Assembly: GCF_012184385.1 (NCBI RefSeq)
Contig: NZ_VSRL01000023.1
Span: 1 to 62,537, forward strand
From: Lentzea indica
GTDB lineage: Bacteria; Actinomycetota; Actinomycetes; Mycobacteriales; Pseudonocardiaceae
Direction: 5' to 3'
DNA length: 62,537 nucleotides
Positions within the stretch are counted from its first letter, which is position 1, and each line of letters opens with the position of its first letter. Both the position numbers and the translations under genes were made by a program. Positions 43,709-56,879 of the stretch are shown in pieces. The notes beneath the pieces are model-generated. The model saw only the letters and a list, made by a program, of their open reading frames with translations. It was not told the DNA's origin and ran no database searches.

Positions 43709-44626
43709 GTGCTCAACCCGGTCCATCTCCGCACGCTCGTCGAGGTCGTGAAGACGGGTTCGTTCGCCGAGGCAGCCCGCCGCCTCGGCTACACGTCGTC
43801 GGCCGTGTCCCAGCAGATCTCGGCGTTCGAACGCGCCGTCGGCGTCACGCTCTTCGAACGTGAGGCGCACTCGATCAGGCCGGCCAGCGCCGCTCTGCTG
43901 ATAGCCGACCGCGGTGGCGAGTTGCTCGCGGCGTTCGACGGCTTCGAGCACGAGGTGAAGGCGATGGTGCAGGGCCTGCGCGGCCGCCTGCGGATCGGCA
44001 CGTTCCCCACGGCGAGCTCGCGGGTGGTGCCGAAGGCGTTGGCGAAACTGTCGGCGGACCTGCCGGACGCCGAGATCCGCCTGGACGAGGCCGAGCCGGA
44101 GGACGTGCTGCCGCTCGTGCTGACCGGTGAGCTCGACCTCGCGCTCGTCTACGTCTACGACCTCGTCCCGCGGACGTGGCCGGAAGAACTGACGGTGCTG
44201 CCGTTGCTGGACGAGTCCCTTCTGGTCATGGTTCCGGCCGATCACCCGGCCGCGAAGAGCAACGTCAAACTCGAGGATCTCAAGGACGAACGCTGGATCG
44301 CGTCCCGCGATGGCACTTCTGGAGCCACCTGCCTCACGCGATTGTGCGCCGCAGCGGGATTCGCCCCGAGAATTGCTTTCCGCAGCAACGACTACGAGGT
44401 TGTGCAGTCGCTCGTGGCGGCAGGCGTCGGCGTCGCCCTGGTGCCCGCGCTCGGCTTCAGGGCGCTGCCCGGCGCACACGCCATGCCGTTGCGCAGCAAG
44501 CCTTTGCGCAGGCACGTGCACGTCGTCCACCGCACGGCGAACACGAACCCGTTGCTGCGCGACGCTGTTAACGCTCTCAAGGACGTCTGCCAGAACGCCG
44601 TGGGCGGCTATCTGCATCAGCCATGA
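43709..44626 (+). CDS. LysR-family transcriptional regulator
   Basis: A 305-aa protein from GTG 43709. The N-terminal winged HTH is VHLRTLVEVVKTGSFAEAARRLGYTSSAVSQQI. The C-terminal effector-binding domain has ELDLALVYVYDLVPR and a late VGVALVPALGFRAL. Divergence from the ALDH/FAD/GDH/CoA-transferase/GCDH operon argues that it is the activator, with the operon's substrate or an intermediate as coinducer. A TetR gene at the operon's end adds a second, possibly CoA-ester-sensing, control. Confidence 0.92.
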   Translation: MLNPVHLRTLVEVVKTGSFAEAARRLGYTSSAVSQQISAFERAVGVTLFEREAHSIRPASAALLIADRGGELLAAFDGFEHEVKAMVQGLRGRLRIGTFPTASSRVVPKALAKLSADLPDAEIRLDEAEPEDVLPLVLTGELDLALVYVYDLVPRTWPEELTVLPLLDESLLVMVPADHPAAKSNVKLEDLKDERWIASRDGTSGATCLTRLCAAAGFAPRIAFRSNDYEVVQSLVAAGVGVALVPALGFRALPGAHAMPLRSKPLRRHVHVVHRTANTNPLLRDAVNALKDVCQNAVGGYLHQP

Positions 44627-44634
44627 GCATGAGT

Positions 44635-44650
44635 TGAGCCGAATGGCTCA
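44635..44650 (+). terminator. Putative terminator after LysR
   Basis: TGAGCC-GAAT-GGCTCA is a perfect 6-bp stem with a tetraloop, 8 bp behind the LysR stop and followed by TTGTCTT. The stem is short, so efficiency is doubtful. Confidence 0.45.
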
Positions 44651-44698
44651 TTGTCTTCGTATGTCCGAGTTAGGCATGCTCAGCGCGTCAACTGGGGT

Positions 44699-44723
44699 CG
44701 GGTGAGCAGCGGAAGCTCACCCG
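44699..44723 (+). promoter_or_regulatory. 9-bp perfect hairpin in the RHS leader
   Basis: CGGGTGAGC (44699-44707), 7-nt loop AGCGGAA, GCTCACCCG (44715-44723). It lies 31 bp before the RHS start codon and immediately precedes a second hairpin that contains the ribosome-binding site. Confidence 0.6.
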
Positions 44724-44733
44724 CTGACAACAC

Positions 44734-44749
44734 TCTTCCTGGGGGAAGA
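44734..44749 (+). promoter_or_regulatory. Hairpin containing the RHS Shine-Dalgarno
   Basis: TCTTCC-TGGG-GGAAGA is a perfect 6-bp stem. Its 3' arm and part of its loop form the Shine-Dalgarno GGGGGAAGA (44741-44749), 5 nt before ATG 44755. Folding would block initiation of the toxin-like gene. Confidence 0.6.
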
Positions 44750-44754
44750 CGAAT

Positions 44755-47700
44755 ATGACGCGTCGCATTGCGGCGCGGTTGTCTCGTGCTCGAAGAGCAC
44801 GAGCGATCGCTGCTGCGCTCGTTGCAACACTCACGTTCTCCGTTGCGGAGGTGCCCGCGTTCGCGGCGCCTCCCGCCAAGCCCGCGGCGATCAGTCCGGG
44901 TGAGGTTCCGGCGCTCAAGAGCGCCGAGCTCAAGCAGCCGCCGATCCAGCCCGCGGATCCCAAAGCGGACTTCACGCCGCTGATGGGGAGCGGTCAGAGC
45001 AGCAGTTTCGACCCGCAGAAGTCCAAAGTGGTCTCCAGTTCGACGTTCGTCGACGAGTACGAGAACCCGGACGGCACCAGGACGATCAAGCAGTCCACCG
45101 AGCCGCGCAACGTCAAAGACGCGCTGGGCAACTGGCGTGCGGTCGACCCGACGCTGGTCGCGGACACGCCGACCCGGCGCGTCAAGGCCAAGCAGCACCC
45201 GCTGAAGCCGTCGCTCGCGCAGAACGCGGACGATCCGGCACTGGTCACCGTGGAGTTCGAGGGCCACAAGGTCTCGCTGTCGCCCGAACGTCCTGCGAAG
45301 GACCGCAAGGCCAAGGTCGAGGACAAGACGGCGGAGTACTCCGACGTCAGCCCGGACACGGACCTGACGTACGAGGTCACGCCGGGGTCGGTGAAGGAGA
45401 CCATCAAGCTCAAGAAGGCGCCGTCCACCAACAAGTGGCGGTTCACCCTCAAGAGCGGCGCGCTGACGCCGACCGTGACGGAGCAGGGCACGGTCGAGCT
45501 GCGCGACGCGAACGGCGCCCCGAAGATCGTCATGCCGCCGATCGAGACGTGGGACTCGGCCGGCGACGGTGAGAACACGCCGCCCGGCAGGACCGGCGGC
45601 ACGTACACGGTCGAGAAGTCCGGAAAGGACTGGACGCTCACCGTCGCGGTGGACGAGGCGTGGCTGAAGGACTCGAAGCGCGTCTACCCGGTGAGCGTCG
45701 ACCCGACGTTCACCTACGGCGTCGCGTACGCCGAGTCGTACAAGTCGGACGGTTACTGGTGCACCAACTGCGGTGTGAAGTTCGGCAACGCGCTGGACAA
45801 CGGTGACAAGTACTGGCGCAACGCGATCCGCTTCAACTACGAGAACCTATACGGCAAGCGGATCGTCGGCGCGAAGCTCGACATCTCGAACCTGCGCTCG
45901 CCGCAGAGCCCGGACAAGACTTGGCCTGCGAACCTCTACCACGCCTCGGCGATGAACTTCAACGGACTCGGCGGTCACCTGGCCACCGGGCTCGTGGGGC
46001 AGGTCGGCACGCTGAGCGGCGAGAGCCTGAGGGCGTTCCTGCAGCACATCGCGGACATCCGGCACATGGCCACGTTCATGCTCACCGGCCACGAAGCCGC
46101 AGGCGTGTGGACCTACAAGAACGTCAGCGCCACGCTGACCGTCGACACGGGTTCCGCGCCGCCCGCACCGGCGCTGGTCGGCCCGGCCGACCACAGCGTC
46201 ATCACCGGCACCACGCCGACTCTCCAGGTCAGCCCGGTCAGCGACCCCGACGGCGACGCGGTCAAGTACTGCTTCACCGTCGCCACCGGTACGGACGCGA
46301 AGTCCGGTGTCGTCGTGGACTCCGGCTGCCTCGACACTCCCACGTGGACGGTTCCATCCGGCGTCCTGCAGGACGGTGTCGCCTACACGTGGCAGGCCAA
46401 GGCGACCAGCGGTGCCACTTCGGTGATCCCGAGCGCGGTGTTCCACCTGAAGGTCGACCAGCGCATCGGTGAGCGCGGCCCGGCGCCGGCGACGACGTCG
46501 GCCCGATCTCGGTCAACGCCGCCAACGGCAACGTCACCACCACTGTGGAGGGTCCGACCTTCAACACAGTCGGTGGCGAGACCGGCCTGAAGATGACGTA
46601 CAACTCGCAGCAGCAGGAGCAGAAGGGGCTCAAGGCCTCCTACTTCCCCGACCTGTCGCACAACGGCGAGATCAGCCCGCAGCAGGAACCGGTGCTCGTG
46701 CGCACCGAGCCTCAGGTCAACGTCGACTGGGGCTTGGGTTCGCCGTTCGCTCCCGCGTTGCCGCAGGACTATTTCGTCGCGCGCTGGGAGGGCTACTTCC
46801 AGGCGCCGGAGACCGGCACGTACCAGTTCGCCGGTGTGCACGACGACCGGCTGCGGGTGTGGGTCAACGGGAACTCGGTCTACGACCAGGGTTGCTGCAG
46901 TGACGTGAACTGGGGTGTGGCGGGCAACGTCTCCCTGACCGCCGGTCAGCGCGTGCCGATCAAGGTCGAGCTCGCCGAGGTGACCCACAGCGCGTTCCTG
47001 CGGCTGTTCGTCCGCACCACGGAGGGCAACGTCAAGGCCCAGGTCGTGCCCGCCGACTGGCTGCACTCCTCGGATCTGCCGGTGCTGCCGAAGGGCTGGA
47101 CCCTGTCCGCGGACCTGGACGGCACCGGCACGACCTTCACCGAGGCCAAGGTCACCGACCAGAACGTCGTGCTGACCGACGGCACGGGCGCGAAGCACAC
47201 GTGGACCAAGAAGAGCACCGGCGGGTACACGCCGCCCGACGGTGAGGAAGGCGTGCTCGCGCTGGACAGTGCGGGTCGCATCACGCTGACCTACGGCTCC
47301 GAGGTGTTCGTCTTCAACGCCCAGGGCAAGCTGGTGTCGCAGACTGGCGCGATCGACTCGCGCAAGCCTGCCACGCTCCAGTACGTCTACGACGGCGCGC
47401 CGTCGCGGCTGAAGGAGATCAAGGACCCGGTCTCGGGCCGTTCGCAGCGCCTGCACTACAACCGGCCTGGCGACGACTGCTACGGCGGCACGACGCCTCC
47501 GGCGCACGTGGACCCGTTGCCGCCGGCGCAGATGCTGTGCCGGATCGTGTACTGGGACGGCAGCCAGTCCAAGCTGTTCTACTCGCGCGGCCAGTTGTCC
47601 CGGTTCGAGGACCCGGGCCAGGAGATCACCGACTTCGGGTTCAACACCTACGGTCTGCTGGACAACCTGCGTGACAGCAGGGCGATCGACTGGGTGAGCG

Positions 47701-50700
47701 CTGACTGCGCCAACCGCTGCAACACCGACCACTCGAACTACATGGTCCACTACTGGGACGTCACGGCGACGAAGCCTTGGTGCGTCAGATCTTCGAGCCG
47801 AAGACGAGCGCAGAAGAACGCGGGCACCACGCGTACCGGTACGAGCCGGCGCAGAAGACGTCCTATGTGGACGCTGCGGGGATCAACCCGATCGGCGGGT
47901 TCTACCGCAAGTTCGTCTATGACGACGCTTTCCGCCTGTTGTCCACGACGGACGCCACCGGCAAGGTGACGTCGCAGACGTGGAACGTCAAGGACCTGCA
48001 GCTCAGTTCCACCGACGCGGCAGGCCGGATGTCGACCACGGTGTACGACGCGCAGGACCGCCCGACGGACCAGTACGGCCCGGCTTCGCCGTCGTGCTTC
48101 AACGGCCAGCTCCCCAAGCCGGAGTGCGCCGCGACCGTGCCGCACCAGAAGACGGGTTACGACGAGGGCATCAACGGTCTCGCCGTGTCCTTCTACGACA
48201 ACAAGGACATGGTCGGTGCGCCGAAGGTGTACCAGACCGGTCTGGCCGCGGACGGCGCGTTCGCTCGCGACTGGGGCACCAACGCCCCTGCCACGGGCGT
48301 CCCGGTCGACTCGTTCTCGTTGCGCGCCACGGGCGACATCGTGTTCCCGGAGGCGGGCAGCTACAAGCTCCGCGTCCTGGCCAACGACGGCATCCGGGTG
48401 TGGATCGACGACGCGATCGTGATGGACGACTGGATCAACACCACCGAGAAGTGGCGTGAGGCCACGGTCACCAGCCCGTCGGCCGGTGCGGTGAAGAAGA
48501 TCCGCATCGAGTACTACGAGGACGTCAACCTGTCTCGGCTCGAGCTGCACTGGACCACTCCGGGTGGCACCCAGCAGATCGTGCCGGCGACGAGCCTCAA
48601 GCCGAAGTACGCGCTGACCACGTCCAAGCGCAAGCTCCAGTCGCACGGCTACGGCGACCTCGTCGAGTCGCACAAGTTCGGCGAGAACGGCCTGGACGCG
48701 GCGTTCGGTCAGGTCACGAGCACCACGATCAGCGGCGTCGAGACCAAGTTCTCCTACGAGGCCGCCGGTTCCGGCTACCTGCGCAAGACCGGCAAGACCA
48801 TGCCGAACGGTGCCCAGACCACCTACCAGCACTACGGCGACACCGAGACGCGGGACAACCCGTGCACCGCGGAGGTCGAGGCGGTCAACCAGGGCGGTCT
48901 GCCCAAGCTCACCAGGATGCCCGCCGCGTCGGACGGGACGGCACGCGAGGACGAGCGCATCGTCGACGCGTCCGGCCGCCCGGTCGCCGAGGGTGGCCCT
49001 GGCAGGTGGACCTGCACCAGGTACGACGCGCGTGACCGCACCGTCGAGGTGAAGTTCCCGGGCAACGCCGCTCAGGGCGAGCGCGTCGTCACCACCAACC
49101 ACGCGGTGAACGGCGACCCGCTCGTGTCGAGCGTGACGGACCACAACGGCACCGTCACCACCAAGGTCGACCTGCTCGGTCGCACGGTCGAGTACACCGA
49201 CGTGCACGGTGTGCGCACCGAGACCAAGTACGACCGCGCCGGGCGTGCCACGTCGGAGAAGGTGAACCTGCCCCTGAACCCGGTGCAGGCCATCACCTAC
49301 ACCCACGACGACGAGGGCAGGCCGACGAGCGTGTCGCTCGACGGCACCCTGCTGGCCACGCCGTCCTACGACGCGGCCGGTGAGCTGAAGTCGGTCGTCT
49401 ACGCCAACGGCACCTCGCTCGCGGCGGTCGGCAAGGACAACGCCGGCGACATCACGTCCGTCACCTGGAAGACCAAGGCGGGCGCCGAGATCGCGTCGAC
49501 CGTGACGCGCATCCGCGGTGGCCGGATCATCGACGAGTCACTGGGCGGGTTCGACGCCAACCCCGGCGGCGCGAACTACCTCTACGACGCGGTGGGCAGG
49601 ATGACCGAGGCGTGGGTGAAGGGCCACGTCTACAAGTACGACTTCACCACCGCCGCCACCGGTTGCCCTGCTGGTTCGGTGGGCAACGCCGGCCTGAACA
49701 GCAACCGCCTGCGGCTGCTGGACCAGACGTCGGCGGGCACGGCGGAGACGGGTTACTGCTACGACTCCGCTGACCGGCTCCTCGGCACGGTCGGTGCGAA
49801 CGCGGCGTCGAACGTCAAGTACGACGCCAAGGGCAACACGACCGAGTACACCGTCAACGGCTCCACCACACACCTCACCTGGGACGGGGCGGAACGCAAC
49901 ATCGGTGCCCGTTCGGTCGGAGCGGACCCGGCGGCGGTCGCGTACCAGCGCGACTCGACCAACCGGATCATCCGTCGCAGCACGGAACAGGGCGACCAGC
50001 AGACGGTCGCGCTGTACGGCTACACCGCCGACGGCGACACCGCGGACATCGTGCTCGGCGAGGACAAGAAGCTGTTGTCCCGCACGATCTCGCTGCCCGG
50101 TGGCGTGCTGCTGACGATCAGCGGCGACGACGGGGCCACCCGCTCGTACGACCACCCGACCGTGCGCGGCGACCTCGCCCTCACCACGGACGCGGCGGGC
50201 AACCAGGTCGGCGAGCTGCGGCACTACACGCCGTTCGGTGAGCCGCTGGCCGCCAACGGCGCGGTCGACGCGGACGCGGTGCCGGACAACCAGCCGGGCC
50301 AGATGGACTTCGGCTGGCTCGGGCAGCACCAGCGGCACTACGAACACGCCGGTGCGCTGTCCCTGGTGCAGATGGGTGCCCGTCCGTACAGCCCGCTGCT
50401 GGGCAGGTTCCTGTCGGTCGACCCGGTCGAGGGCGGGTCCGCCAACGACTACGACTACGTCAACGGCGACCCGGTCAACGTCACGGACATCGACGGCAGG
50501 TGCCCGCCGTGCCTCTTCCTCGGGGTGGTGGGACTTCGCGTCGGTGTGCCGATCCTCGCGAGGTTCGCCGTCAGGGCCGCGGTCCGCTTCGTGCCCCGCG
50601 TGGTGGGTGCCATGTCGCGCGGGATCAACAGGGCGGCGGCGTGGCTGGCTCCGCGCATCTACTCCGCGAAGAAGTTCGTGTACAACACCGTGCGGAACGG

Positions 50701-50887
50701 CTTCACGCGCCTGTCGGGCTGGTGGAAGACCCATGGCATTTTCCGGGTCCACGGTGCGGCGCGGGCGGCCATCGGCGGGTACAAGGCCGGAAACAAGCTC
50801 GGCCTGCCGGAAGCGGGGAAGGTCGGTCTGGCCGCTGCCGGTTTCCTGGGCGGTCTGCTCCGGTTCAAGTTCCGCCGCCGAAGGTGA
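44755..50887 (+). pseudogene. RHS-repeat / PA14 polymorphic toxin-like gene, split by two frameshifts
   Basis: Three consecutive frames form one ~2040-codon gene. Part one (44755 to about 46475) has a signal peptide, a DNRLRE-like N-terminal region and a fibronectin-like domain. Part two (from about 46490 to 47770) has a PA14 domain (GLKASYFPDLSHNG, FVARWEGYFQAPETGTYQF) and RHS repeats. Part three (about 47775-50887) has more RHS repeats (YDAAGELKSVVYANG), a second PA14-like unit (48170-48600) and the RHS core end ARPYSPLLGRFLSVDPVEG..NDYDYVNGDPVNVTDIDG. A ~130-aa hydrophobic/basic variable tail follows. Indels map to about 46473-46490 and 47770-47780. The RHS shell normally encapsulates and delivers the C-terminal toxin; the tail toxin is unrecognised. 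Confidence 0.88.
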
Positions 50888-50932
50888 CGTGGTGGTCTTG
50901 ACAGCAGGCACCGCTAGCGAAGGAGAACGGTG

Positions 50933-51721
50933 ATGGGCAGCACGACGTCGGACGCCAACGAACAGCAGGCGCTCGACCGGATCGCCTCCTCCACCTCGGA
51001 GGAGGACTGGCGCGAGGCCGCCGTCGTGCTGTCCAGCGGTTCGGGAGCCGAGGTCGACCACGAGTTGCTGGCGATGTTCCACACCGCCCTCGACCGTGGC
51101 GAGGACTCCCGCGCCGAACTGGTCAGCAGGATCCTGGCCGAGCGTGATCCCGACAGGGACCCCTCCTACGCCGAAAGGCTGCTCCCCGAGCCCGTCGCCG
51201 AGCCCGGTCGCGGCGAACGGCTTGCGGAGTGGCTGGTGGGAGAGATCCCGCCGGGGGCGGAGGAATGGGGCTTCACGCGCCTCCGCCGGCTGGAACCGGT
51301 CAAGCACTACGCCGGCCAGCTTCGCGACGGCGCGTCCACGGCCAGGTTGCTGGCGGCGGGGAACCTGGGTGACACGGCGGACGCGGACGCGTTCGACGTG
51401 CTGCTCCCCGCCCTGTCCGACCGGAGCAGGAACGTCCGCTTCGCCGCCGTGCAGTCAGTGCGGCGGCTGGCAGAGGCGGGCTTCGCGGAGGAGTACTCCG
51501 GGCACGCCGTCCGGCAACGGCTCGCCGAGCTGCTGTCGGAGGACGACCGCCTGGTGCGCGTCGCCGCCGCGCGAACGCTGTTCCTGTTCGGCGACGAGGC
51601 TCTGGTCGCCGAAGCGCTCAGCCGGACGACCTGGTCGCAGCGCAAGCTGAAGCGCGAGCTCGAAGCGGTTCTGCGCGGCGACGTCCCGCCGCTGCCGAAG
51701 ATGTGGATCGGCGAACGCTAG
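50933..51721 (+). CDS. HEAT-repeat protein, putative RHS immunity protein
   Basis: A 262-aa protein. ATG 50933 sits 6 nt after AGGAGA; GTG 50930 overlaps it. Residues ~140-240 are HEAT/Armadillo-like helical repeats (FDVLLPALSDRSRNVRFAAVQSVRRLAEAG and AELLSEDDRLVRVAAARTLFLFG). The N-terminal half is acidic and helical. It begins 45 bp after the RHS gene end, on the same strand, the usual place of an immunity gene. HEAT-repeat immunity-like proteins are known beside polymorphic toxins. The role is inferred from position only. Confidence 0.8.
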   Translation: MGSTTSDANEQQALDRIASSTSEEDWREAAVVLSSGSGAEVDHELLAMFHTALDRGEDSRAELVSRILAERDPDRDPSYAERLLPEPVAEPGRGERLAEWLVGEIPPGAEEWGFTRLRRLEPVKHYAGQLRDGASTARLLAAGNLGDTADADAFDVLLPALSDRSRNVRFAAVQSVRRLAEAGFAEEYSGHAVRQRLAELLSEDDRLVRVAAARTLFLFGDEALVAEALSRTTWSQRKLKRELEAVLRGDVPPLPKMWIGER

Positions 51722-52207
51722 CTATTCGCCGGTCTGCCCGTCCGCGAGCTCGCGGAGCAGATCCAGATGGCCCACGTGGCGCGCGGTTTCCTGCGCCACG
51801 TGGGCCAGGATCCACCGCACGGTGCGCTCGCCGTCCGCTGCCGTCGCGTCGGCATCGAGTTTCTTCAGCGCCTCGGCATTCGTCCATTCCTCGCGGTAGG
51901 CCTGGATGAGCGACTCCGGGGTGTCGTCGTCGGTCAGGTCCCACGACGGGTCCGGGCTGCCCTCCCACAACGACGGCAGGTCGAGGCCCGCGCCCGCGAT
52001 GCACAGCCAGTACCGCTCCACGGCGACGAGGTGCTTGAGCACGCCGAGTGCGGTCAGCTTCGGGGACGTGGAGATCGGGGCCGCCGCGGCTTGGTCGCGG
52101 GTCAGTCCGTCGACCTTCACCACGGCGGTCTTGCGGAGGAAGTCCAGGAACTCCCAGGCGAGTACGCCTTCGTCCGTGGCGAGGTTGGTGGGCCAGGTTC
52201 GGGTCAC
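51722..52207 (-). CDS. DinB/DUF664-family protein
   Basis: A 161-aa protein from GTG 52207, overlapping the DUF397 stop (GTGA). It is a four-helix DinB-like bundle with histidines at the expected metal sites (LGVLKHLVAVERYW near residue 56, HVAQETARHVGHLDLLREL near the C-terminus). DinB-type proteins include thiol-dependent transferases (mycothiol or bacillithiol users) and enzymes of unknown activity. Translational coupling to DUF397 is odd. It abuts the HEAT gene stop (convergent). Confidence 0.88.
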   Translation of the reverse strand: MTRTWPTNLATDEGVLAWEFLDFLRKTAVVKVDGLTRDQAAAAPISTSPKLTALGVLKHLVAVERYWLCIAGAGLDLPSLWEGSPDPSWDLTDDDTPESLIQAYREEWTNAEALKKLDADATAADGERTVRWILAHVAQETARHVGHLDLLRELADGQTGE

Positions 52208-52374
52208 CGAGCGAGTTTGTCAGCCTTGGTGGCGGCGAGGAACGCGGACCAGGCACTCGTTCCGATCGCCAGGTGGGCAACAGGAGACTTGCTGTCCCGG
52301 ACGCCGACGCCGCGACCGACCTCGACGCAGTCAGAGGTGTCGGCGCTGTAGCTGCTCTTCCGCCACTCAGTCAT
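52204..52374 (-). CDS. DUF397 protein (WhiJ-system small partner)
   Basis: A 56-aa protein from ATG 52374: MTEWRKSSYSADTSDCVEVG, then a GVGVRDSK core, then TSAWSAFLAATKADKLAR. This is the DUF397 pattern (W-K-S-S-Y-S, C-V-E-V, V-R-D-S-K, W-x-x-F). DUF397 proteins pair with XRE/DUF5753 regulators and appear to modulate them, antitoxin-like. It lies 13 bp after the XRE gene and overlaps the DinB start. Confidence 0.93.
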   Translation of the reverse strand: MTEWRKSSYSADTSDCVEVGRGVGVRDSKSPVAHLAIGTSAWSAFLAATKADKLAR

Positions 52375-52387
52375 CTTTCGCGGCTCC

Positions 52388-53221
52388 TCACGAGGCGATT
52401 TTGGCGATCAACCCCTTCGATTGTTCCTCATCCAGGGCCACACGATCGAGCGCCTTCACGACCTTCAGGTACGCGTCGACGGATTCCTTGTCGTCCAGGA
52501 ACAAGCCGTAGCTCTCGGCGTCCGTGTAGACGACCGGTTCGTGCTTGGCGAACCTCATGAACGTGAAGGACCCGTTCAGTCCCGGATGAGCGCCCAGCGA
52601 TGTCTCCACGACCCGAAAAGCCAGGTACGGCCGCACCGACAGGTCGAGCAGGTGATGAAGCTGGTCGGACATCACCTCAGGGCCGCCCACCGGTAGACGG
52701 AGCGCCTGCTCGTGGATGAAGAAGGTCATCTTGCAGCGCCGCTTGAGCAGTTGCGCCTGACGCTCGGCGCGAACCGCTACACGTGCATCGGATTCCTTGT
52801 TCGGCACGTTGGGGGAAGTGCCGATCGTGGCGCGATAGTAGTCGGGTAGCTGAACCTGGCCGGGAATGAGGTTGATGCTCCATCGAGTGAGCTCGGTGGT
52901 GGCTGCCTCGTGCTCAGAGAGTGTCCGCAAGCGGATCGGTGGCGTAGCGCCGTGAAGCTGCAGCCAGCCAGGTCGCTGAGTCTCGCGGAACAGTGTCAGC
53001 AGGTGCTCGGACTCCTCGATCGGAGTTCGGCACACGCCCAGCAGGCGGACGAGGTCGTGCTCGGTGATGCCGCCCTTGCCGTTGAGCAGGTCGGACAGCT
53101 TCGCCGGATCCCAGCCCGCGAGTTCTGCGGCGCGGCGTCCGGTGAGGCCTGCTTTGCGGAGGGCTTCGCGCACGCCCGCGCCGAACTCCCGTCCGCGCAC
53201 CGTGGAATCTCTCTTTGGCAT
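52388..53221 (-). CDS. XRE-family regulator with DUF5753 domain (WhiJ-like)
   Basis: A 277-aa protein from ATG 53221. The N-terminal HTH (~residues 12-65) has LRKAGLTGRRAAELAGWDPAKLSDLLNG. The C-terminal ~180 residues are DUF5753, with ELTRWSINLIPGQVQLPDYYRA, RAERQAQLLKR, MSDQLHHLLDL and a late YTDAESYGLFLDD. This Scr1/WhiJ-like regulator family is confined to Actinobacteria and usually influences development or secondary metabolism together with a DUF397 partner. First gene of a three-gene operon with DUF397 and DinB. Confidence 0.93.
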   Translation of the reverse strand: MPKRDSTVRGREFGAGVREALRKAGLTGRRAAELAGWDPAKLSDLLNGKGGITEHDLVRLLGVCRTPIEESEHLLTLFRETQRPGWLQLHGATPPIRLRTLSEHEAATTELTRWSINLIPGQVQLPDYYRATIGTSPNVPNKESDARVAVRAERQAQLLKRRCKMTFFIHEQALRLPVGGPEVMSDQLHHLLDLSVRPYLAFRVVETSLGAHPGLNGSFTFMRFAKHEPVVYTDAESYGLFLDDKESVDAYLKVVKALDRVALDEEQSKGLIAKIAS

Positions 53222-53261
53222 GAAAAGAAGCTAGAGCCAGTTGCTCATTGATTCCAACAGG

Positions 53262-53281
53262 TTCGGCCAAATTCAGCCGAA
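53262..53281. promoter_or_regulatory. Inverted repeat upstream of the XRE gene
   Basis: TTCGGC-CAAATTCA-GCCGAA (arms 53262-53267 and 53276-53281) lies in the 110-bp gap between the XRE start and the glycosyltransferase end. It could be the XRE autoregulatory site or a weak terminator. Confidence 0.4.
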
Positions 53282-53331
53282 GGGGCGTCGGTGTTGGAAG
53301 TGCTCCAATGTCCTAAGTGGTCAGTAGCGCT

Positions 53332-56325
<2,994 letters not shown>

Positions 56326-56879
56326 GCGAGCGACGCTAAGGCCTGCTTACCGCCTCGACAACGGGTCCGCAGCAGGTCTGGCGCTCAGCCTCACCTGCGC
56401 CACGGCTCATGTGAACGTTCCGGTACTCGGCGTTGGAACGACTTGGCGGAAAGTGTTCGTTGTTCGATCGGGCTGCACACGGAATCGAGGAAGTTGAATC
56501 CGGGCCGGCGCCGCGGCGTGAGCCGAATTCGGCCTCGGCGCCGGGGCCATTTCACCCTCTGGGGTGAATTGGTTGCGCGGGTCGGCCCATGGCGGCGGAC
56601 CTGTTCAGCTGAGCGCGCGAACTGGTGGTTGGTGTTCGCCGCCGTCTGTGGCTAGGCTAATTCCACCTCAGGTATCACTCGGGCCACCAGGGGCGTGGCA
56701 GGTTTGCGCCCATTTCGAAAAGGTGGAATGAAACAAGCGTTTTAAGGCGAAGTGACAACCCTTGCTCGCCGGGGATTCGCGACTACGCGAAATGCTCCGC
56801 AGATGATTGACGACTGAACCATGTTCATGGCGTGTCCCTTGTGCCACGATGTGCGCGACCGCACGACCTGGGGGTGGAG
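56326..56879. other. 554-bp gene-free region
   Basis: No open frame with coding character on either strand. It is less GC-rich than its surroundings, especially 56640-56830. It holds two hairpins: TTCACCC-TCTG-GGGTGAA (56551-56568) and TTCGCG-ACTA-CGCGAA (56776-56791). The right part must carry the promoter of the PLDc_N gene. I see no known riboswitch or tRNA. Confidence 0.6.

Noticed and set aside
44627-44754. Possible mobile-element border before the RHS gene
   Set aside because: Only hairpins seen; no direct repeats, transposase or att-like duplication.
49538-51307. 589-aa minus-strand frame across the RHS/HEAT junction
   Set aside because: Compositional shadow; crosses two well-supported genes.
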